Position numbers and translations under genes: made by a program. Source: Candidatus Saccharimonadota bacterium (GTDB lineage Bacteria; Patescibacteriota; Saccharimonadia; Saccharimonadales; UBA4665). From it: a stretch of DNA of 23,779 bases. Shown here piece after piece: positions 14,307 through 21,580 of this stretch. The stretch is taken from positions 1 to 23,779 of the forward strand of contig JARIHJ010000034.1 in NCBI GenBank assembly GCA_029288335.1, given 5' to 3'. Position 1 is the stretch's first letter. Every line of letters begins with the position of its first letter. The notes under the pieces are model-generated. The model worked only from the letters and a program-made list of their open reading frames with translations. It ran no database searches and was not told the origin of the DNA.

Positions 14307-15719
14307 ATGGGAGCGCAGAGAGTTATTACGCACGCTGAATTACAGCAACGGTTGGCCTCTTTGCCGCCAGTGGCTCAAGCCCCGGCTAGGAATGAATCTT
14401 TTGGTCCTGTCTCGACATATCCGGGAGCTCAGCCAACCCAGCAACCGGCGCCCGAACAGCAGCCTGATGATGCGATGATTGGTGACTTCAACGGCGAAGA
14501 GGTGCAAGCCGCTCCAGAGCGTAGGCGCCATGTCAAAGCCTGGGTTTCGCTGGGCTCACTGGCTGTAATCGCTGCTGGAATAGCTACTTTGGAGCTTGCG
14601 CCAGTTCACTGGAGTGGTGGCAACTCGGCAAATTCACAGCGACTACCTGCTAGCACAGGGATTCAGGTGAAGAGCCTGAAACCACCTGTAGTCAAACCGT
14701 CCAAGCCGCCCGTTGTCCTGCCAGCTAAGATGGCAACATTTACCCCCGGTCCGATGGCTTGTACGACGATTAATACAGTGGCGGTCAATGAGACCGTTCC
14801 GATGTTCCAAAGTGAGCAATTCCTCGGCGACCCGACTCGCTATAATTTCGGACCCGGCCCGACTGCGGACTTTGTGGCTCAGGTGAGCGGTAGTGTAGGC
14901 ATCGTCGCTTGCCTCAATCAGGCCAATACCGTCCAGGCCGACACCAAAGCTCAGAACCAACCCGGTACCACAACTTATAGCTTCAACTTAACCGGGGCTG
15001 CTGTCACGGACGACACCACTAAGCTCCAGGTTGTGCCGACTTGGCGAGACGCTCAAGTGGTGGTGCATGACTTGTGCGGGGCAGACGGCGGTGTATTTGA
15101 TAAAAATGGCAAAGTCGATTTGGCGCGCAGCCCATCGCCGCTGCCCGAATCTTGCATCGAATATAGCGACTACAAGCCGGGTAGCAGCACGGAGCGCCTG
15201 AGAGAAGTCCAGAGCAGCTTAACCAAGGAAGCCCCTAACGTCGCCGAAACAACCACCGCGTTAGTGCTTAGTCAGATAGATAGCCAGGAAGGTAATGCCC
15301 TGACCCAAAGTTTTGAGAATTACCTACGTAACGGTTTGGCTAGCCAAGCTGGTACTCAAGCCAAAAGCCAGCAGACGAAGGACCCAACCCACACCTATAA
15401 TGCACCGAACCTCAACTTTAATTTTAGCGGTGTATTTCCGTCCTTTAGTAAAACATATCTGGCGAACAACAAGGGGGTAGCACAGGAACTCGATAGCGAC
15501 CTTCAAACCAGCCTCGAGCAGCAGATCGTGGCTTATCAGAAGGCCAACCCTGGCGACAAAAAGCTGCAAGCCGCGCTAGCCGCCCAGCCGCTAGACAAAA
15601 TGAGCCTGACAGACTTGCTGAGTTGTGATGCTACGTATGTACCCGGTGCTAAACTGCCAACGTTTGGCATTGATGATAACGCTGGCGACTACACGCCGTC
15701 GCTGGTACTTCAGAAATAA
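14307..15719 (+). CDS. Single-span extracellular protein, operon gene 3
   Basis: 470 residues; family not recognised. Residues 1-75 are Gln/Pro-rich and cytoplasmic, ending in the basic ERRRHVK. One transmembrane helix spans about 79-97. A Lys/Pro/Val linker (KPPVVKPSKPPVVLP) follows, then a long extracellular domain with five cysteines (152, 202, 257, 283 and one near 445). The part from 145 to 240 has a Cys-strand layout (MACTTINTVAVNETV, VGIVACLNQANTV, TYSFNLTGAAV) loosely like that of gene 1, which may mean shared ancestry. Residues 290-430 are mainly helical. It is preceded by a clear Shine-Dalgarno sequence TTAGGAGGGA. The role is unknown. Membership of a six-gene set with a wall hydrolase suggests a structural subunit of an envelope complex (inference). 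Confidence 0.74.
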   Translation: MGAQRVITHAELQQRLASLPPVAQAPARNESFGPVSTYPGAQPTQQPAPEQQPDDAMIGDFNGEEVQAAPERRRHVKAWVSLGSLAVIAAGIATLELAPVHWSGGNSANSQRLPASTGIQVKSLKPPVVKPSKPPVVLPAKMATFTPGPMACTTINTVAVNETVPMFQSEQFLGDPTRYNFGPGPTADFVAQVSGSVGIVACLNQANTVQADTKAQNQPGTTTYSFNLTGAAVTDDTTKLQVVPTWRDAQVVVHDLCGADGGVFDKNGKVDLARSPSPLPESCIEYSDYKPGSSTERLREVQSSLTKEAPNVAETTTALVLSQIDSQEGNALTQSFENYLRNGLASQAGTQAKSQQTKDPTHTYNAPNLNFNFSGVFPSFSKTYLANNKGVAQELDSDLQTSLEQQIVAYQKANPGDKKLQAALAAQPLDKMSLTDLLSCDATYVPGAKLPTFGIDDNAGDYTPSLVLQK

Positions 15720-15736
15720 GGATTGAAAGGAGCAAT

Positions 15737-17032
15737 ATGACATCACCATTTTCACCAGAATCAGTCCGATTATATGGAGCCGGAACGGTGTTAGAGGTTC
15801 CGGTACAAAAGCTGACATCCTACACATTAGCACAGCAGATGGGACTCGGCGTTATGCCGACAGGTAGGGCGTTAGAAGACGTTCGCCCCGAAGCTTTTCC
15901 AACCACGGGCACGTTCGAAGAGCCCGAAGATTTACAGCCCGACAACCCCAAAATTGACGAACCTACTGAACCTGGAGATGTACCTGAAGCTTACGGGGTG
16001 GCGAGGGATAAGGAGCGGGCAATTCTACAGATGGCTTCAAATGCCCTTGGACGGCAGCCCGAAAGTGAACAAGCCATAGAGACGGTAGATTTAGGTTGCG
16101 AAGATGTTGGTAAGGTGCTTGATGAGCGGCTGATTGCACGAAAGGGTTTACAAGACAGTGTCGCCGGTCAGCGCGATAATGCTGGTGAGTTACTGGAGCG
16201 GGTGAATGGCGACTTTAAAGAGCTTAGCGCTCGGGCTGAGGATACAGGGGAAGCGCAGACCGCTATGGACGGTTGTTTTCAATGGCAGAATGATCTACTC
16301 GACGAGTCGCGGAAGTTGTCGGTACGGCAGAAAGAGCTTCTGATGCAGCTAAAGCAGTTACTGAATGTCTCCTATCCCTCAGCTCGACAGAAGTATGACA
16401 ACTTATATAACGAACGAGACGTAGCCCAAAGCCAGTTAGATAAGGCAAAGCGCATAGCTGGGATTAATAATGGTGCTGCCTCAGAAGGACTGATGGCCAA
16501 AATAGCCGCCTTAGACAGCCAGGTTACAGAGGCTGATGAAAAACTAAAGCAAGCTAAGGGCGAGCTAGAAGCTAAGCTTCAAGAGCTAGATGACAAGCGG
16601 CTGGCGTACGAACAGCTCGAAAGCGACTGCAGATTGCTCACACTGAAGTTTAGCGATGAAAAGAATGCTAAAACAGAGCCGGTAGATGCAGCGCTCGAGC
16701 GTTACGGTCGGGCTGGACTAGAAGCGATGGTGGCGTTTCGTTCGACGCTAGCCGATAGACTTGCCATATTAGACCAAGCGATAGCCGATCATCCGATGAG
16801 CAACTTACAAACATCAGCCGAGCTAGCTGAAGTAGATGCTGGAGAAACGTCGGCGCCGGTTGAAAATCAAGCTGAGGGTGTTTCAGGGAATGAAAATGAC
16901 TGGGCGGACGAAGAGCAAGAGGACGGCGGCTACGAGGCACCGGAGGCACCGGAGCTGCCAGCGGAGCTGCCACAAGGTACTCGCTATGCTGCTAGATTTC
17001 GTAAGTTAGGAAAATTTGCAGAGAAGAAATAG
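15737..17032 (+). CDS. Cytoplasmic coiled-coil protein, operon gene 4
   Basis: 431 residues with no signal peptide or membrane helix; family not recognised. The first 130 residues are Pro/Glu-rich, starting with SPFSPESVRLYGAG. Residues about 185-310 show strong heptad character with Leu/Lys/Glu/Gln richness (KELLMQLKQLL, QLDKAKR, KLKQAKGELEAKLQELDDKR), typical of a long coiled coil. The C-terminus is very acidic (about 365-415), then basic (YAARFRKLGKFAEKK). It is the only gene of the six with no membrane anchor. It may be the cytosolic scaffold that meets the intracellular domains of its neighbours, particularly the 230-residue cytoplasmic part of gene 5 (inference). The Shine-Dalgarno sequence AAAGGAG lies shortly before the ATG. 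Confidence 0.75.
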   Translation: MTSPFSPESVRLYGAGTVLEVPVQKLTSYTLAQQMGLGVMPTGRALEDVRPEAFPTTGTFEEPEDLQPDNPKIDEPTEPGDVPEAYGVARDKERAILQMASNALGRQPESEQAIETVDLGCEDVGKVLDERLIARKGLQDSVAGQRDNAGELLERVNGDFKELSARAEDTGEAQTAMDGCFQWQNDLLDESRKLSVRQKELLMQLKQLLNVSYPSARQKYDNLYNERDVAQSQLDKAKRIAGINNGAASEGLMAKIAALDSQVTEADEKLKQAKGELEAKLQELDDKRLAYEQLESDCRLLTLKFSDEKNAKTEPVDAALERYGRAGLEAMVAFRSTLADRLAILDQAIADHPMSNLQTSAELAEVDAGETSAPVENQAEGVSGNENDWADEEQEDGGYEAPEAPELPAELPQGTRYAARFRKLGKFAEKK

Positions 17033-17040
17033 GAAAAATT

Positions 17041-20000
17041 ATGACAGTACCGGAGGGTAGAAACGGCATAGGAGTAGACACAGTACTGCGGAATATTCAG
17101 CAGGATGCGGCTCTGGCAGTTTCTCAACAGGTAGCTTGGGGTTATGAGCCTGATATACCCGGGCCAAAAAAATGGATGCTGGAAAAGTTGGCTTTGAGCG
17201 ATCGGTTTCGAAATCACCCAGTAGAAGCGCGGACTTTAGCAGCAGGGAATCTTTACCGCCACGCAGTCGAGAGCGGTGTGGCGATGGGTGCCTGGCAAGG
17301 TATAGTCGAAAGCTTGCGCCATCCGGGCCGCGACACGTCGGTAGTTCGCGCTAATGTTGTGCTGGCCGCAGACCCTGATCCACTCAAGCAGTTGCTACTG
17401 CATACGGTTGGATTAATTGAAAAGGCTGACCGCGGTGAGCCTCTAGCCAAAGAAGATTTGGCAATGCTCGAGGCCCGCAATTTGGAGTTTCAGAATGCGA
17501 CAAATGCCTTCAAAGAAGCCGACGAACAGCTGCACGCCGCTGTTAGTGGCGCCGTCATCGATCGCTACAGTTACTTGCTGGAAAAGCAAAAACCCGGCGC
17601 CGGCAAGCCTTACCGGGCAATCCTTGAGGCGATGGGAGGAGAAATTGAACCTCTCAGTGAAGCCCCACAGGCGGCGTCAGCCTTTATTAGACAATTACCT
17701 GGCGCACGAGTCAGAATGCCAGCCCCCTGGAAGCGACGGACGGCCATAGTTGCAGGGGTAGCGACTGCGGCTGTTAGCTTGTCGGGTACCGGTATAGCTG
17801 CCGCCAAATCCCCTAATGCGCCTGGTCCGGCGCCAAAGTCGCAACCGATAGTAGCGTCGATTTCGGATAATGCCAGCCCATCACCCGTGATCCCTAAGCC
17901 GACTAAGCAAGAAGCACAGCCTCCCCAGATCAGAACCGTATCGGGCACTCAGGCGCCAAGCGCTCCTGCCACTCCCAAAACTCCAGAAAATATACCGGAT
18001 CCAAACAGTCCAGTACCACCACCAGTAATTACAATTAACCCCAGCAAGGTTCCATTAGGAAACGATCCCGTGGTGACAAGGCCTGCTCCTCCGATCGTTC
18101 CTGACCCGCTAGCGCATCCTCGCCAGCAAGAAGTGGCACCAGCCGACCGGACCTCGGTAGCTACTATTAGTGGCACGGCTTCGCCAGAGAATGATGTTAC
18201 TGTTGCTGGCGACAGTTCCAGCGCTGGAGCAGCTTCAAGTGGTAACGTCACAGTGGCTGAAAGCGATTCAGCCACTCCGCTGAGCCTCGCTCCCCAAGTG
18301 GCAACGGTTCCAGAGAGTGCTAACCCCGATGTACCGCCGCAGTTGCCGCCCGCTAACCCCAGCCCAGTCAATCCAGCCGAGTTGGCTGCTGCTCGAAATC
18401 TGGCTGGTTTTTACGGTCAGCACGGTACGACGGTAGATGTAGCCCACGCAATGACCATCGCCGCCGAAGCTAATGGCAATACGCCGGCGTCTAATTCGGC
18501 TCTTGCCCAAAGCGTGGCGACAGTCGTTCAAAATATGGGTCTGAATGCGCCAGGAACGAAGCCGAATATAAATGGCGCTGTAGCCATAGTTCAGGCAGAG
18601 TTTCCCGACCAATCGGTTACAGGAACTACTGCCGATCAATCTACCGCCGCGCCTTCACAAATATCCGGTTCTGCTCCGCAACCAGGATCAGAGCAATCGG
18701 CGAGTAAACCGACGACTTTTCAGGGGATAGTTGCTAGCAGTCTGGCAGCAGATCCAAGCTTGACTAGTGCTGCCTCTAGCAGTGGCACTAGCACTTCGAC
18801 TATGGAATCCATCGATAATGCGCTAGCTGGCGCCGCGGCTGACGTGACGCCGCCTGCTAATCAGCAAGCCGTGGTGGCCGCTGTCAACAGTTCGAATAAC
18901 TCGAGCACCCCTTCGCCGAGCGGCGGCCCGAATAATCCTGGTAATTCCACATCGGCACCAGGCAGCAAAGCTCCTAGCCACGCATCCAAGCCATCATCGC
19001 CTGAAGTAGCGAAAACCAAAGGCACTACGCTTCGCCAGTGGGCTGTCGCTACGCTGGTTGGCTCAAACTTGCCGGTCACACAAAATAACATTACCAAGCT
19101 GGTCTGCTGGTTTGCTCCCGAGTCGGCTCTTCCGGGTACGGCGGGTGACGAAAACTCGGCTCCCAGGAATAACCCGTTCGGTAGTGACCACGTAACTGCC
19201 GACTCGACTCAATATAACTCGAGTTACAACGTACAAAACTATCCTACGGCTGAGGAAGGTTTGCACGAAACAATCCGTATGCTCACTCTAGACCACTGGA
19301 CTGCCGTACGTGCTAACCTGGAGGCAGACGGTAGCATAGCTGATTTTGTGAATGCCGTTAACAAAGCCTACGACTGGCCTGGAGCATTGCATTGGAATTT
19401 CGATGAGTACAACAGTTACGCGAATCAATATGTTAACGGTAGCCAGCAGAGTCCTACCTTGCCAACACCCGGCAGCCAAACGGCCCAACCTAGCGCTCAG
19501 CCAAATCCTCCATCTAGCAGATCAGGCGAGCAGCTCGCGAACGTTAGTATTCCCTACTCTGAATATGCGTTAACCGTTCCGAAAGGCGGGCACGGCCACG
19601 ACGTACCCTATGTCAATGAGGTTAGCGACATTCATAATGGCGACGCTTGTGGGCCCACGTCTGCCTATACAATCGAAGAGGCGCTTCTGAAAAACCCCCA
19701 ATCGTTCAGCGCGCTTATGAATGGCTTGGAAAGCACGGGCGCCTACAACAACGAAATAGCCAGCACCCCCGCATTCTTAGATTACATAAAAAACAATCTT
19801 GGTCTGCACGAACACACCATTCGCTACGAGCGGAATGGCCCACTAACTGATGCCGATATGGCTCAAGTGCGCAAAGCGTTAGACGAGCACAAACTAATAA
19901 TGGTTCACACCTCCAATGAAGTTAGCTTGGCCCAGGGCGGCTCGACCACGGGCCACTACTATGTTATGTATGCCTACGATGATAACGGCTACTACTTCGC

Positions 20001-20100
20001 GAATGTTGGTAATCGGGCGGACAGTCCGCCAGGAGGGCGAGCTTTCCCCCGGAGCGTAGTCGAGGCAAACATAGATGGAGCCTATGTTTTATGGGATTGA
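17041..20100 (+). CDS. Membrane-tethered bifunctional wall hydrolase: lysozyme-like plus C39-like peptidase, operon gene 5
   Basis: 1019 residues. Residues 1-230 are a helical cytoplasmic domain of no recognised family. One transmembrane helix lies at about 234-256, after KRR. A Pro/Ser/Thr/Ala-rich stalk of about 400 residues follows. Residues about 664-800 resemble a lysozyme-like glycosidase fold: WFAPES with candidate acid Glu694, RNNPFGS, TQYNSSYNVQNYPTAEEGLH, then a helical ETIRMLT segment, as in actinobacterial and phage lysozyme-like domains. Residues about 830-1019 match C39-like (papain-fold) peptidases: GDACGPTS with nucleophile Cys870, GHYYVMYAYD with His972, and a likely third residue Asn988. 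The pairing of glycan hydrolase and peptidase recalls CwlT/VirB1-type wall-opening enzymes of conjugative systems. Substrate could be self or host peptidoglycan. The ATG is preceded only by a weak AGGAAA. Confidence 0.82.
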   Translation: MTVPEGRNGIGVDTVLRNIQQDAALAVSQQVAWGYEPDIPGPKKWMLEKLALSDRFRNHPVEARTLAAGNLYRHAVESGVAMGAWQGIVESLRHPGRDTSVVRANVVLAADPDPLKQLLLHTVGLIEKADRGEPLAKEDLAMLEARNLEFQNATNAFKEADEQLHAAVSGAVIDRYSYLLEKQKPGAGKPYRAILEAMGGEIEPLSEAPQAASAFIRQLPGARVRMPAPWKRRTAIVAGVATAAVSLSGTGIAAAKSPNAPGPAPKSQPIVASISDNASPSPVIPKPTKQEAQPPQIRTVSGTQAPSAPATPKTPENIPDPNSPVPPPVITINPSKVPLGNDPVVTRPAPPIVPDPLAHPRQQEVAPADRTSVATISGTASPENDVTVAGDSSSAGAASSGNVTVAESDSATPLSLAPQVATVPESANPDVPPQLPPANPSPVNPAELAAARNLAGFYGQHGTTVDVAHAMTIAAEANGNTPASNSALAQSVATVVQNMGLNAPGTKPNINGAVAIVQAEFPDQSVTGTTADQSTAAPSQISGSAPQPGSEQSASKPTTFQGIVASSLAADPSLTSAASSSGTSTSTMESIDNALAGAAADVTPPANQQAVVAAVNSSNNSSTPSPSGGPNNPGNSTSAPGSKAPSHASKPSSPEVAKTKGTTLRQWAVATLVGSNLPVTQNNITKLVCWFAPESALPGTAGDENSAPRNNPFGSDHVTADSTQYNSSYNVQNYPTAEEGLHETIRMLTLDHWTAVRANLEADGSIADFVNAVNKAYDWPGALHWNFDEYNSYANQYVNGSQQSPTLPTPGSQTAQPSAQPNPPSSRSGEQLANVSIPYSEYALTVPKGGHGHDVPYVNEVSDIHNGDACGPTSAYTIEEALLKNPQSFSALMNGLESTGAYNNEIASTPAFLDYIKNNLGLHEHTIRYERNGPLTDADMAQVRKALDEHKLIMVHTSNEVSLAQGGSTTGHYYVMYAYDDNGYYFANVGNRADSPPGGRAFPRSVVEANIDGAYVLWD

Positions 20101-20132
20101 TATGCATTCGAGGAAATAGTAATTTAATCAAG

Positions 20133-20161
20133 TAGACAAATTTTAAAGAAAGGTATATGGT
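20133..20161 (+). promoter_or_regulatory. Internal promoter before operon gene 6
   Basis: TAGACA (20133-20138), a 17-base spacer and TATGGT (20156-20161) lie in the only sizeable gap in the gene set (20101-20170). The surrounding bases resemble the leader promoter at 12023-12054, including GACAAATT and GGTATAT. The predicted start is within about three bases of ATG 20171. Confidence 0.5.
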
Positions 20162-20170
20162 AGAGAGATT

Positions 20171-20791
20171 ATGACGAGTGAGAACCAACGTAATGTACTC
20201 AAAGACGCGGCTTGGTATATGGGTACTAGGCTGGCCGTTGCAGCCGGCGCCGGAGCGGCAGCGGCAGCGTTCTTAGTGCAGCCCGCAGCCGATGCTATCC
20301 ATCCGTTTCACGGAGGCACTAGCGATATGGTAGCCTGCCAGAGATACCTACAAGCAGATGAAACAACTAATTTTCCTTCGAACAATGTTCCTGACGGCTG
20401 CAATTATTGGAAAAATACGGTAGTCCTAACGCACATAGGCGAAAGCTATAAGTTGGTGCCGACTGAGGGTGGGAAGCAGGCTAAAAAAGTGATCACCCAG
20501 CAGCCAGCAGAGTTTTATACATACCCGGATGTAAGCGCTTTTAATTCTGAGAACAAGGATGGTGCTGAGGCAGCCGACCTGGCAAGAAATAACCTTGTGA
20601 CGCATATTGCAGATGAAATTGGTACCGGAGTGGCAGGCGCTACCTTAGCGGGGGCGTTCCTCATTACTTTTTTGCGCCGTCGCAGGCAGAATCGCCCGCC
20701 GGTAATGCCCCAAACCAGACGCTCCGGCGGCGATAGGCCTCACCCGGCCAACATGCCCACTTCCAATATTACCTACGGCCCTGGCGAATAA
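20171..20791 (+). CDS. Small two-span membrane protein, operon gene 6
   Basis: 206 residues; family not recognised. The first membrane helix is Ala/Gly-rich (about 15-40, LAVAAGAGAAAAAFLV). An extracellular loop of about 110 residues follows with two cysteines (56, 77) that could form one disulfide, and a tract KKVITQQPAEFYTYPDVSAF. The second helix (about 151-169, GTGVAGATLAGAFLITFL) is followed by an RRRRQNR stop-transfer cluster and a Pro/Gly/Arg-rich cytoplasmic tail. The topology is N-in/C-in. It is separated from gene 5 by 70 bases with a possible promoter of its own. GGTAT and GAGAGA precede the ATG, but no strong Shine-Dalgarno sequence. It probably belongs to the same envelope complex by position and topology. 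Confidence 0.73.
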   Translation: MTSENQRNVLKDAAWYMGTRLAVAAGAGAAAAAFLVQPAADAIHPFHGGTSDMVACQRYLQADETTNFPSNNVPDGCNYWKNTVVLTHIGESYKLVPTEGGKQAKKVITQQPAEFYTYPDVSAFNSENKDGAEAADLARNNLVTHIADEIGTGVAGATLAGAFLITFLRRRRQNRPPVMPQTRRSGGDRPHPANMPTSNITYGPGE

Positions 20792-20803
20792 AATTTGAAG
20801 AGT

Positions 20804-20822
20804 TAGGCCCGATGTGGGTCTA
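20804..20822. terminator. Possible bidirectional terminator hairpin
   Basis: TAGGCCC (20804-20810) pairs with GGGTCTA (20816-20822) through a five-base loop, with one G-T wobble. It lies exactly between the convergent stops at 20791 and 20820. No clear T-run follows on either strand; the minus side has only CTTCAAATTTTA a few bases on. It may act as a weak terminator or simply as an mRNA 3'-end stem. Confidence 0.4.
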
Positions 20823-21506
20823 CATTAGAGGAAGGGCGGGCGTGACCTTCTCTTCGCCTAGGTCGGTAATTAGCGGTATAAATTTGCGATTTTTCATCAC
20901 ACCGTATGTATAGTGCTCGGTGTCAGCCAGCACGCGCCGTGGCTTGTCTTCTGTAGCTGGCTCAAGCATAAATTGGCGAGCCACATGGGTTGGCCGCACT
21001 GCCTCAGCCTCTGGAGATAGCGTCCAATTTGTCAAATCATCAACTAGGTGTGCGTGCGCCCTTCCCCAATTATCGAGGGTGGCTGCGTAGCCTTCCTTTG
21101 TCAGTACCAGGGCGCCGGGTGCAGATAAATCTACGGAATAATAACTATCTAGGGAGGCGCTAAAGAAATGCTCCAATACGCCATATTCTTCAAACATCTG
21201 CGGTACAGTAATGTGGCCGAGCTCTACCGCACGCTTTAGTTTATTAATTCGTCCTTCACGGAACGTCTCAGCTTTCTGGAATAAGCGGCCGACGACATTT
21301 TGAATGTCGCTAGGGATAAAATCGCAATTTGACCAAAGAATCACATCACTCAACTCTTCCTCGGCTATTACCTCTTGGCCATAAGCCTCAAATGCAAGAC
21401 TTGCAAGCGCTTGATGAAAAGCCCATTGCTCGGACTCTGGTCCAAGGATATCGAAGGCTATATCGCCTCTAACCGAAGCTGTCTCCGTCAAGTAAACCAT
21501 GCTCAT
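20820..21506 (-). CDS. Conserved-looking hypothetical soluble protein
   Basis: 228 residues; family not recognised. There is no signal peptide or membrane helix. Composition is balanced, with many acidic and aromatic residues, and it appears mixed helical (SEQWAFHQALASLAFEAYGQ, MFEEYGVLEHFFSASLDSYY). There is one Cys (in LWSNCDF). The start ATG 21506 is five bases from a TATGAT on the minus strand (21512-21517), which would give a leaderless message. A second Met two codons on is an alternative. It is convergent with the envelope operon and divergent from alaS. Codon use and base composition look like the rest of the window. No catalytic motif could be identified. Confidence 0.65.
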   Translation of the reverse strand: MSMVYLTETASVRGDIAFDILGPESEQWAFHQALASLAFEAYGQEVIAEEELSDVILWSNCDFIPSDIQNVVGRLFQKAETFREGRINKLKRAVELGHITVPQMFEEYGVLEHFFSASLDSYYSVDLSAPGALVLTKEGYAATLDNWGRAHAHLVDDLTNWTLSPEAEAVRPTHVARQFMLEPATEDKPRRVLADTEHYTYGVMKNRKFIPLITDLGEEKVTPALPLM

Positions 21507-21511
21507 AGTAC

Positions 21512-21517
21512 ATCATA
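21512..21517 (-). promoter_or_regulatory. -10 box of the 20820-21506 gene
   Basis: TATGAT on the minus strand lies five bases before ATG 21506, with no Shine-Dalgarno sequence, suggesting leaderless initiation. No good -35 was seen at the normal distance. Confidence 0.4.
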
Positions 21518-21544
21518 ATTAAAGCCAAGTTACAAGAGTGAGAG

Positions 21545-21573
21545 TTTAGTATCTAAATTACCTCTGTTATACT
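21545..21573 (+). promoter_or_regulatory. Promoter of alaS, leaderless
   Basis: A -10 TATACT at 21568-21573 is preceded by a weak -35 TTTAGT at 21545-21550, spacer 17. Seven bases separate the -10 from ATG 21581, so the transcript should start at or next to the start codon. Confidence 0.55.
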
Positions 21574-21580
21574 GTGTGCG

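Noticed and set aside
17949..18371. 140-codon open frame on the minus strand
   Set aside because: It is antisense to the low-complexity Pro/Ser/Thr stalk of gene 5, where biased codons keep the opposite frame open by chance.
12383..20791. Type IV secretion or conjugation operon
   Set aside because: The hydrolase recalls VirB1/CwlT, but no VirB4, VirD4, VirB6 or relaxase-like protein is encoded here, so the label would be unsupported.
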